Positions 37,835 to 48,168 of a stretch of DNA of 64,000 nucleotides are shown piece after piece. Within the stretch, counting starts at the first letter, position 1; the number at the start of each line of letters is the position of its first letter. Origin of the DNA: Larus michahellis (taxonomy: Eukaryota > Chordata > Aves > Charadriiformes > Laridae); the NCBI RefSeq assembly GCF_964199755.1, contig NC_133897.1:158422678-158486677 (forward strand), in the 5' to 3' direction. Under the pieces are notes generated by a model. The model made no database searches, was not told where the DNA came from, and saw only the letters and a program-made list of their open reading frames with translations. Both the position numbers and the translations under genes were made by a program.

Positions 37835-40216
37835 GTGTTTGAGAGTTGCCTCTTTGCATGCCAGTCAGGAGTAGCCAGTGCCAAAACATATGTGTGACCA
37901 AGAGCTGCAGGACATCGAGAGAGGAAGGGATGGCATCACCAGGGTCCTCATCATCAAGCTGGGTGCTTCCCCAGGTGTGGATCACAGCTTCTGTCCTGGA
38001 GGTAGGAGTGAATGGCAGAGGAGCCTGAAGGAAGCCCCCAAAGGCTCTCTCCTGGTTTTGGGAGAGGAGGTCCCTACCGCAAGAGCAGTGCCCACAGCTG
38101 TAGGCTGCTTCCGAAGGGGCAAGTGGACAGCAGAGGTGGGTGGGAGAGGCAAGACCACATCCTGTTGTGTAGTCTATGAAGCAGCTTGTGGAGGCCCTCA
38201 GCATGATGTGGGTTGTGCTGGGAACCCCCAGGCTCTGAAGCAAGCCAGTGCAGGGATTTTGAAGTGGAAAACTCTGGTACAGTCCTCCTAACCACCCACC
38301 GTTGTCTCCCCGCCATCCAGCTGTCGCGATCCACGCTTGTCCTTGGCTTCCTCTGAACACCCTTTGTGTGCTCCCCACCTTCCCTGGATACCTGCTGGTT
38401 GGATGCCTGGTCTGCACCGGTGGAGTTGAGGTGTTAAAGGGGGTACTTCACACTTTCAGTGTGGGTGCAGCACCCCGATTCCTTGCACTGATAGAAGCCA
38501 TCACGTTGGTACTGCTAGGAGCTCTTTCAGGGGATTTTTGCAATGTAGCAGGACTACTGCATTTGGCCTGGCAGGGACGTAGTACGGAGGAGACCCAGTC
38601 TGAGCAGGAGAAATGGAAATGTCTCTATGTCCTCGGTCGTTTCCTTGGCTCCCATGGCGATCCAAGTGGTGTTGGGCTGGAAAAGCCTCCGTTCAGCATT
38701 TCATGCTTAGTGTCGGTGCCTCTGTCCCCGGTTAACCATGCTTTGTTGGATGGATGAACACGTTCGAAGTGCAGATCTGTTCCACAGGTTTGGGAACCCT
38801 ACAGGTTCAAAGTTAACCCAGCAGCAGGTAGGGGCCAGCCCCGCTGCTGCTCGGTTACGTACTGCTTGCCTTTGGTCTCAGGACATTTTGTGCCTTTCCT
38901 GAAGCCCTGGCAGCTGGATTTAAGAGATTGCTTGGCTCGCTTTTTTCTTCCCAGTCAGAACTAAAACTTGTGATCTTTCCACCGGTGCTGCAGGGGCAGC
39001 ATCCTGTGAGTTCCTGTATAAATCTCAATAAATCTCAGCTGGGGCTGGGCAGCTGTTACCAGTAACTTAGAAAGGAGAAGGAAAAAAAAACTTAAGCAGC
39101 AGCTCCTCATTGACATAACGCTTTGTATTTTGGGCCCTGGATTTGGTCATATTGTAACCATCTCTTCTCAAAAACAATATCTGAGCAAGCTCCTGGACAA
39201 AATTAAATTGCCTTGCATTGCCTTGCGCAGTTCCCTGCCCAGGTAGGAGGTGAGCCTGGAATGCCCAGGTGGAAGGGGCTTGCAGGTTCTGCAAGGAACG
39301 CGTGGTGCAAGAGGCTCCGTAGGTTTGGGAAAGGTGGCTTTTCCTGGCCGGCTTTCAGCCAGGTGCTGTGTCCTTGCAGCTCGGTGTTAGATGGTGTATT
39401 GCTGTCTCCGACGGTGGTGCCTTGCTGACGTACGTGTGATGTTGTGCATGCCGGTCCACGTGGTGGAAACGGCAGCCGTGGGCTCATGGTGGGGTGCGTG
39501 GGACGTGGAGCAATGGGCAAAGCCCAGGCTGTGCTGGAACACTTTATGTTGCATCTCCCCTGCGTGGAAAAAGGTATAGTGTGGGTTTCTCATTGCTAAT
39601 ATTAAAGTTTGGGAACAAGATTATTATTACTTTTAATATTAGCTGTGTGTTACAGACATAAAGTTTGCTATATATTAATGTAATCCTCCTACATCAGACC
39701 CTAGATGTGATACACCAAACCCCTTTGTGCATCAACTAATGCTGTAAATGGGCAGTCACACCTGTCAATGCAATGACCTGTAATTTAGCATGCAGGGCAG
39801 AAAGCCACCATACATCCTTTTCGAAATATTTACTAACATTTCCAGGCTTATTTAAATTAATTATGGGTTCTTTATTTTTTTTTTTCCTCTTTCATAAGAG
39901 TAGGAAGGTCTGAAACACGCTTTCCCAGAAATGGTCATGGAGGGAGCAAAGGCCAAGAGCTTTGTGCTGCCGCAGTTGAGATGCTGCTCAGGGGGTTTAG
40001 ACAGTGATATTTGCTGTGTGAATTGCTGGATCATTTGGTTTACAGGTACCTCACATCTGGCTCTGGTTCTACTCAGTTTGCTTTTGGGAGTGGGGTGGGC
40101 AAAGCTTTGTATTTTTCTTAAATGTTAAAAAGGATGCTACTAGGTTATATAAAAATGCTAACACAAATAGTACGTGTGCTTGATGTTACAGAGGAAAATA
40201 ATCAGCCTTGTTTACG
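37835..40216 (+). other. Gene-free part of inferred PVT1 intron
   Basis: No supported gene. A 202-codon minus-strand open frame (37809-38417) partly overlaps the CR1 tail and has no recognised domain. Other open frames are short. No CpG island was seen. Confidence 0.5.
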
Positions 40217-40283
40217 AGGTGGGAGGTTGGACTGGAGACCCCAGAGGGTTCTTCCCACCAGCACTTCTCTGTTTCTGTGGTTA
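40217..40283 (+). mobile_element. Degraded CR1 3' end
   Basis: GTGGGAGGTTGGACTGGAGACC, then CAGAGGGTTCTTCCCACC and CTCTGTTTCTGTGG, follows the order of a CR1 terminus (GGTTGGACTAGATGA, CTTCCAACC, TTCTGTG) with many changes. It is only about 65 bp long and is probably an old insertion. Confidence 0.5.
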
Positions 40284-40709
40284 CTGAGGGAAAAATGAAA
40301 AGCTGGGCTTCAAGTGTCCGTTTGTGGAAGGAGATGGAAGGAGGCCCAACTACCATGAATTCACAAGATTGGTAAATAAAAGCAATTAAGACACTCAGGT
40401 TCAGAGGGGAAGGAAGATGCTGTTCTTTGCAGTCCGAGAAGCTGAAGCAATGAGCAGTTCATCTTGAAATGTTTTCCTCTCTTGAGTAGTTAGTATTAAG
40501 ACCTACCAGACCTGCTGGTTACAAGTAGCTTGGATAGATGATGGGGTTCCCAGTACTTGGCTGTGGTTAGGATTTGGGGGCTTTGCCCTCAGCAAACCAT
40601 TTCTTCTCCCCCCCTTCCACTCTTTCTTTCATCTCTGAACACACCAGGGCAGATGCTGACTTTCATACGGTTGTTCACAGTGTAGGACAGTAGAGCCCTG
40701 ATGTCAGCT

Positions 40710-40848
40710 GGACTCTCAGAGCTTCATGGAAGTGGTGAAAGTCCTGCATTTCTGCTTGACATGGTCGGAAATGGCAATGGTGGACTCTCAGAGCTTCATG
40801 GAAATGGTCAAGGTCCTGCACTTCTGCTTGGTCAGAAATGGCAATGGT
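40710..40848. repeat. Two-copy direct tandem duplication, about 72-bp unit
   Basis: The segments 40710-40781 and 40782-40848 are near-identical; both start GGACTCTCAGAGCTTCATGG and end GGCAATGGT. They differ by a few substitutions and a 5-bp deletion in the second copy. No reading frame of note depends on it. Confidence 0.92.
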
Positions 40849-41249
40849 GACTTCTGTAGGCTGCTTTCTTGGAAGGGGGGGGGTCTGATGGCTACAATCA
40901 GTGCAACTAGACAGGAAAAAACTTTTGAAAACTCACCAAGTAACTATATGAGATCCTGTACATGTTGAAGGACTGGAAATAAAACCTTCCTTAGCTCATA
41001 GCTTAGTGTGGCAGGTAAACATGAGTACTGGCTTTTCATCTTCATAGCATTGTTGATGGCCATTCTTCATATGGGGAAGGAACAGGAGGAAAAGGGGAAG
41101 GGAAGAGAGGTTTGCAATAATTCTGTAATTTTAATTTTAAAGGTAAGTGCATCAAGTATGATTTACAGGTTACTAGGCGGTAACCATCTTTCTGACAGGT
41201 AGTAGTAGCCCGTTCAGAGCTCAAGATGTTGTCCATTAGCATAAAGCAT

Positions 41250-41318
41250 AACATTATTTATAATATATAAAAATATATACATAAATATATATATATAAAT
41301 ATATATACATAATTATAA
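41250..41318. repeat. AT-rich low-complexity tract
   Basis: About 70 bp made of TATAAATATATA-type words, directly before the CR1 copy at 41322. CR1 insertion into or beside AT-rich DNA is a possible history; it may also be a slippage-prone simple repeat. Confidence 0.85.
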
Positions 41319-41321
41319 CAT

Positions 41322-41968
41322 TGCCAGCAGTGTGCCCTTGTCGCCAAGAAGGCCAATGGCATCCTGGGCTGCATAGGAAAGACTGTGGCCAGTAGGTCGA
41401 GGGAGGTCATTCTCCCCCTCTACTCTGCACTGGTGAGGCCACAACTGGAGTACTGTGTCCAGTTTTGGGCTCCCCAGTTCAAGAGGGACAGGGAACTACT
41501 GGAGAGAGTCCAGCGTAGGGCAACCAAGATGATTATGGGACTGGAGCACCTCCCTCATGAGGAAAGGCTGAAAGAGCTGGGACTCTTTAGCCTGGAGAAG
41601 AGAAGGTTGAGGGGGGACCTGGTTAATGTCTACAAGTACCTAAAGGGTGGGTTTAAGGAGGACAGAGCCAGGCTCTTTTCAGTGGTTCCCAGTGACAGGA
41701 CAAGGGGCAATGGGCACAAGCTAGAACATAGGAAGTTCCGTTCAAATACACGGAAAAACTTCTTTACGGTGAGGGTGACAGAGCACTGGAACAGGCTGCC
41801 CAGGGAGGTTGCGGAGTCCCCTTCTCTGGAGACTTTCAAGACCTGCCTGGATGCAGCCCTGAGGGATGTACTTTAGGCAATCCTGCTCTAGCAGGGGAGT
41901 TGGACTAGATGATCTCTAGAGGTCCCTTCCAACTCTGAAGATTCCGTGATTCCGTGATTCCGTGATTA
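41322..41968 (+). mobile_element. CR1 LINE 3' fragment, well preserved
   Basis: About 645 bp, plus strand. A 163-codon open frame (41385-41876) encodes the C-terminal part of CR1 ORF2, with [49 protein letters not shown] and SLETFK in order. This is downstream of the reverse-transcriptase core, so the copy is 5'-truncated and cannot move by itself. It ends in three exact ATTCCGTG units and ATTATG. The uninterrupted frame suggests a younger insertion than its neighbours. Confidence 0.97.
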
Positions 41969-44900
41969 TGTTGCTTGGTGTTGTAGACTGTAAACTACTT
42001 TTGGTAACCAGTGTCCCTGCCTGTCTTATAAATTTTGATGCCTTGAGAGACTTTTAGCCAAGATGTTGTTTTTTGCAGGGTGTTCTCAATACCTTTTAGT
42101 GAACATTTTGTGGGACAGGTTACAGTAAATAGGATTTCAGTTCTGTGCACCCTCTTAATTAACTGCTAACACTGCCTCAGGGAGCAAGGTGGTATGGGAG
42201 AGGAATGTATGGGAAGGATCAAACAACCTGTGGTCACTTGTGCTAATCCACCATGACTGCGAGAGCTTACAGTTGGTCTTGCTAATGCATTTTACTTTCT
42301 TCTGATACCACTAGGAGTACTGATATTCATAGTGACAAACCCCTATATCTTGTTCTGCTTAGAAAATCTGGATGCTGAGCAGGTAGAAATGCTCTTGTCT
42401 CTGCTGTGGCAGCGAAAAGACAGTTAAAGCTCATGAAGGTGTGAGATGATACCATCAGGGAAGGGGCCGGTGTGTGGGATCCTGGGAGACACGCTCTCAT
42501 GAAATGTCTTGAAGTCTGGGCTAAATCTGTTTTAGGGCCTCCCTGAGGCACGACAAAGCCTGTAGACCCATGAAATATTGCTTATAACACTATTTCATTT
42601 GAAGATATTAAGGGATTTCGATGCCCCATAGAAGTTGGCAAGCATTCAGCCTGAGCTCATGCAGCTGTGGTTTCACTGAAGCTTGGCCAGCAGAGCAGGT
42701 CTGCCCAGAGAGGCTCCCGGCCTCCCTCCACAGTGGCAGGCCACCAGAAGAAGGAGCTTGAAGTCATGTACAAGCCCTTTGAGGTGGCTGGTACCACAGG
42801 AGAAGCCATGAGATTGCCTCTTCCCACCCATCTCCATGCTTGGAGCCCCACGCTGGCCTTGCAGTAGGTGACCTGGTCAGGCAACCCAGGCTCAAGTGAC
42901 CACAGTGTGAAGATGATCCATAGCTCTTTTTAACCTCTTTTCACCCAGCTGCTGCCAGGGAGCTGAGTTCTTGGACACCATTGGCTTATGGGTGAGGAGC
43001 AGCTCTTTGAAGCTGAGCTCCATCAGTGCAGAAATGCTCATGGGCATATGAAGAAGCTGGCCCTGTTGACTGGCTGTACGCGTCCACAGCTGGTCCATTG
43101 AATTGGTGGGTTAGGAGTAATCTTGAATTTCTTCTGGTGATAAGCTGTTCTCTATCAGTGCCGGTGTGTCTGTCATTTCTGGCTGATTAAGAGGTGCAGC
43201 CCCATCTTCCCGAGAAGAGTCCTCATCTTGGTCTTGACGGTCGTTGCATCTTGGCTTGACAGTAGCAATGATACACCTGGGGAGGGAGCCTGCAAGTGAA
43301 GGAAGCTCCAACCAGTCCAGAAAGCTGCAGCCCATCTCCTCTGCTGCGTGGGCAGCTTGCCATATCTTTCTATGCTGGCTTCTGTTGGAAATACAGATAA
43401 AGTTTTGAGGTCTTTTGTTCTCTTTTTAGGGTGCTCCCTGTTTTGCATCAGGTAGCAGAAAGGCTGCTTAAAGCTTTGTGCCAAAGACCGTAGGAGCTTT
43501 CTGCAAGGAAATGAAGGTCTGCTCTGTGAGAGTCCAGTTTCACATGGACTGGGCAACCCCAGGAGATAAAGACCACCACAAACCTCCTCATATTCTGCTC
43601 CGAGTGCAAGGTACGTTCAACTGAAGGTCCTTTTTCTAAATATATAGCAACGTTTTGTGTAATGTTTAAAGACAGTTAAGGAACACAGAAGCTAAACAAG
43701 ACCGTCCACTGCTGAGTAGGAGAAAAGAGGAGAAATAAGATGTATCAGATGTTTGTTCATCACTTAATACACTACCTGAAAGATAATCTGGTGATGACTG
43801 CAGTGTTTAAACTGAGCATTGAGCAAAATACATTTGACTGTAATCCCAGTTACCTGCAGGGATTTGTACCTTTTCAGAATATATAAAAAAATAGGAAATA
43901 GCAAGATTGAGGTACATGCCCAGACATCCTTAACTCAGCCCTCCCTTTCCTCTCTTCACCCCTTTTAAACTAGGGTTAATTACTAGGAATTTTCTGCAGA
44001 CGCAAGTCTGGTTTGTAGCACCCTGTAATATTAATGGGTCAAAGCAAGCTATTTTATCTAACTGATGTGTTGAATTTTATTAATTTTTTTAAATTACATT
44101 ACCTCCTTTATGACCTTGTGGATGGGCTCATAGATTCCACGTTAATTCATGTACGACTCTTGGTCTCCATCTGTTTTGTATGTCCCAAAATGTGATATTT
44201 AAACAAACGAGCATGCAGAAGAGGAATCACGAAGTCAAGATGATGATGGACATTGTGGCCGTGTTAGTTAGGGGTTGTTCTCCATGTGGTTTGATGGATG
44301 TGGTGGTTCTGATGTGGGTTACTACTTACTGCTGGTTTGTTTCAGTGATGGGGGATCTTTTCACCATTTCCATTAGTGGTCTAAGTGGGATTTCGGAGAA
44401 CAGGGAATGGGTGGGTCTTTGCTCGTGCTCTGTTGTGGTTCACCCCTTCCCGGCTTCCTGTCTAAAGCAAGGTTTTTGGATGTGCCCATCCAGGATTCCC
44501 ATGTATGGTGAGATGATGATATCTCCTTTGACATGTCTTTTGCTCCACTCTGGTCAGCCTGCCTTGTTTGCGTGTACTTTCTATCTATATCTTGGTTTTA
44601 CCCTGGGTCATTGGGTCTGTGGGACAGAGACTGGCCTTTCTATTCTATTTTTATATAATGTCCAGCAGAGACATATTTGGAATCTCAAGTTCTTGGTGGT
44701 GCTATATGTAATGCCAATAACTCATAACAGTGATAATTCCTCCTGGGGATGTGTGGCTATCTGTGCACGCGATGGAGACGTGATCGCCATAAACGTGCTG
44801 CCGTAGCGTGGATTTTTTTACAGGTTTCTGTGTTGTTTTAGCTCTGAAGAGCAGTAAACGTGGGAGCCAGCTCAGTACAAGAAGGGTAGAGAAAGCATTC

Positions 44901-46039
44901 CCATGCAGGTGAAAACTGTCAGGGCCAGCGGCCGGTGGTGAAGTCTTTGCTTTTATTCAGGGCAGCGCAGATAAAGCACGGCACAGGTTTTCTACTTGTG
45001 TGTGTGTGCATGTATCTATATCCAAGTAACTTTTATATGTATTTTTATATATATACAAACATGTGTGTGAAAGCATCATTGCCTGTTAAGCTCTAACTTT
45101 GCTTCCTCCTCCTGGTTTCCTTCCGCTTCTCTTTTTCTGTTCCACTTCACGTTTGAGTTTTGTGCCGGTTGTGTTTTTCATAGGTGTATTTCCCTTTTTT
45201 CTTACCTTCTTTCTCCTTTCTTTTCTATTCTGGCTTTTCATTCTCTACCTTCTCATCCACATGTTTCTTCTCCAAGTTGTTTTGTAATTTCTCTTCTGTG
45301 TGGTTCCTTGTTTCTGTCGCCAGGGCGGGTTGGCCAAGCACCCTGTTAGTGTCTCTGCACACCCCAAGAGTTTGTGGCCCAAGGAACAGCCGCAGCTGCG
45401 CCCTTTATTTCTTGAAAAAAGGGAACAAAGGAGTCTGAGCTGCTCTAGTTTCCCTTCTCTCTAAATGAACATCAGCCAGACAGTTTTGGCTTCCCTTGCC
45501 CGCTCCAGGTTGCAGCTGGTGTGGCCGAGTAGATGTTTCTTGGATCTGATGGTAAGAGTAGAATTGGGGTCAATGGCCATAGCGCTTCTCCCCTGCACCC
45601 CGGGCGCAGTGGTGGCAAGAGGTGGCCTGGGCTCCCCTTCCTTCCTTGGTGGTTGCAAGCTACACTCAAATCCTTGCCTCTGCATTCCTGCTGCTACCTC
45701 TCTTATCTTTCCGCTGCTAATTTTAGTAGCCTTCTGGCTTGCTGCAAGCCTAGAGCTTTTCCCACCTAGTTTCAACCCTGTTTTTTACCCCCTGAGGGGT
45801 GTTAGCCCAAAGTCGTGGTGGTCCTGTGAGGGCTGCAGTGCCCTGATGGCAGAGGGCTTTCGGGTGTGTGAGCGAGCAGTTGAGAAGGCGGGTTTGTGCA
45901 TGTGTTGGTGATGGCTCCATTTAAGCAATCCTCCCATTCCCATAAGAAAACGCTGCCGGGGGAGAGCAGATGGGCAGCGCTGGGAGCAGAGGGGATTTTA
46001 AATGGAGTTGTGGGCACATCCCACACAGTGCTTCCCACT
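41969..46039 (+). other. Gene-free part of inferred PVT1 intron, with two odd open frames
   Basis: No gene is firmly supported. The plus-strand frame at 44180-44806 is 208 codons from ATG, rich in hydrophobic residues and Cys/Trp, with no domain I recognise. The minus-strand stretch 43335-42892 reads in one frame across a single stop and has an acidic, protein-like composition. Either could be chance or a decayed insertion. GT-rich simple sequence occurs near 45000-45068 and pyrimidine-rich sequence at 45085-45300. Confidence 0.45.
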
Positions 46040-46697
46040 CACAGAATCATAGAATGGTTTGGGTTGGAAGGGACCTTAAAGATCATCTAGTTCCTGCCCC
46101 CTGCTATGGGCAGGGACACCTTCCTCTAGACCAGGTTGCTCCAAGCCCCATCCAGCCTGGCCTTGAACACTTCCAGGGACGGGGCATCCACAGCTTCTCT
46201 GGGCAACCTGTTCCAGTGCCTCACCACCCTCGTAATGAAAAATTTCTTCTTGATATCTAATCTAAATCTACTCTCTTCTAGTTTGAAGCCATTACTTCTT
46301 GTCCTATCACTACGTGCCCTTGTAAAAAGTCCCTCTCCAGCTTTCTTGTAGGCCCCCTTCAGATACTGGAAGGCCGCTATAAGGTCTCCATGGAGCCTTC
46401 TCTTCTCCAGGCTGGCCAACCCCAACTCTCTCAGCGTGTCTTCATAGCAGAGGTGCCCCAGCCCTCGGATCATGTTTCTTGTGCTTCTCTGGACCCTATC
46501 CATCCTTCCTGTGCTGAGGGCTCCAGAGCTGGACACAGTGCTCCAGTTGGGGTCTCACCAGAGCAGAGTAGAGGGGCAGAATCATCTCCCTCGCCCTGCT
46601 GACCACGCTTCTTTTGATGCAGCCCGGGATGCAGTTGGCTTTCTGGGCTGTGAGCGCACGTTGCCGGCTCATGTTGAGCTTCTCATCCACTGCTCTG
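46040..46697 (-). mobile_element. CR1 LINE 3' fragment, long
   Basis: It starts with ACAGAATCATAGAATGG and GGTTGGAAGGGACC on the plus strand, so it lies on the minus strand. The reverse strand encodes ORF2 C-terminal words ([50 protein letters not shown]), split into two frames. About 655 bp, 5'-truncated and frameshifted. The [10 protein letters not shown] version differs from the SPSLETFK version at 41322, so at least two CR1 subfamilies are present. Confidence 0.96.
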
Positions 46698-47883
46698 CAA
46701 CCAGCGAGCGCTGTGAAGTGCAGTCTCTTCTAGAGGCTGACTGGTAGACGATAAAGCCGAATGTTCCAACTGCTTCCCATTATGGAAACGGCAGGATCTG
46801 AAATCGGGAAACACTTTCATGTTGGCGATCTGAGGAACACGCTCAATATCACGTGACAGCAGACATTTTATTCTTGGCCACATCAGCCTTGCAGCAAACG
46901 GGTTGGTTGGGTGGCTTTGCTTGCACAGCTCTTTTTTTTTTCCTTTTCCCCCCCAGAAACCTTCCAGGTCTCAGCACTGAGTTTCCTGTGCTGGAATGCC
47001 GATGCTTCCCAGCCCTGGTTTGCAGTGTTGGTTTCTTTGATGGGCGGCGATTCCTGCCCGTGCCCAGCCTGCGCTCCACGGAGGTCAGGTCGGGTGAGCT
47101 CTGCCCAGCACGGTTTAGGCAAGTGGATCTGTGGAAGGGGCTTTCCTTTGGAGAGAGGGAAAGATTCCTTTTCTTTTTTTTTTTTTTTTTCTTTTTATTC
47201 GAAAAATGTAACCCAAGTAGAGAATATTAAGGGGTATTATCCAGGTGAATAAACAGAAATCTGTTTAAAAAAAACCTCCAGACCGTCCCCTTCGTGTGGC
47301 TGATGATAATACGTGAGGCTTCTTACATGAAATGTGAACAGTGTCATGTTTCATTCAGGATGACTCTTCATTTTTTTTTTTTTCCTTTGCTTTTTCCCCC
47401 CGCCCTGCAATGCAGGCTGCTTTCACAAGTGGTGCAAGTGTCCCGTGCCACCCACCTCAGCCCCCCTTGGACTAGGGACTATTTCAGGCCACGTTCATAA
47501 CCTGATCTTGCTGATGACCCTTGCACCCAAGGATCACTTAGTGCCAATTGTTAGGGTGCTTTGCTATTTTCGAGGCTGTCGGGACTGATCCTATTTCCCT
47601 TGGATGCCCAAATGGCATTTTTTTTGCCCTGGTTTAGTTTGGCTCAGGAACAGGCTGTTTACCCACTCGCAAGTTTGGTGCTGTCAGTCCACGGCGCGTG
47701 GTGGTAGCACCTGAACTTCCGAAGTTGTAGCCTTCAGGATGGGACAGAGTGACAGTGGTTGACTCGGGGGATGCGGAGGACCTTGCCTTGGAAAGGGTAA
47801 GGAGCAGATCATGGCTGAGGTAGCCTGGCAGACAGCTGGGAAAAACTGTTTTTAAAAGCCAGGTCTGCTTAATAACGGAGCTG
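46698..47883 (+). other. Gene-free part of inferred PVT1 intron
   Basis: No supported gene. Poly-T tracts lie at 46930-46940, 47175-47191 and 47371-47382. Open frames are short and overlapping. Confidence 0.5.
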
Positions 47884-48168
47884 TCATAGAATCACACTTG
47901 GAAAGCACCTTAAAGATCATCTAGTTCCAACCCCCTGCCATGGGCAGGGACACCTCCCACTAGACCAGGCTGCTCAAAGCCCCATCCAGCCTGGCCTTGA
48001 ATGTTTCCAGGGATGGGGCATCCACAGCTTCTCTGGGCAACCTGTGCCAGTGTCTCACCACCCTCACAGTAAAGAATTTCTTCCTGATATCCAATCTAAA
48101 TCTACTCTTTTTTCAGTTTAAAACTGTTATCTCTCGTCCTGTCGCTACACTCCCTGATAAAGAGTCAC
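47884..48168 (-). mobile_element. CR1 LINE 3' fragment
   Basis: It begins CATAGAATCACACTTGGAAAG and continues with the complement of the CR1 3' region (GGGCAGGGACACCTCCCACT, GGCATCCACAGCTTCTCTGG). About 285 bp, minus strand, truncated inside the ORF2 tail. It is of the same type as the copy at 63513. Confidence 0.95.

Noticed and set aside
41385..41876. 163-codon open frame as a host gene
   Set aside because: The translation is the C-terminal part of CR1 ORF2 and lies inside a CR1 copy with its typical tail.
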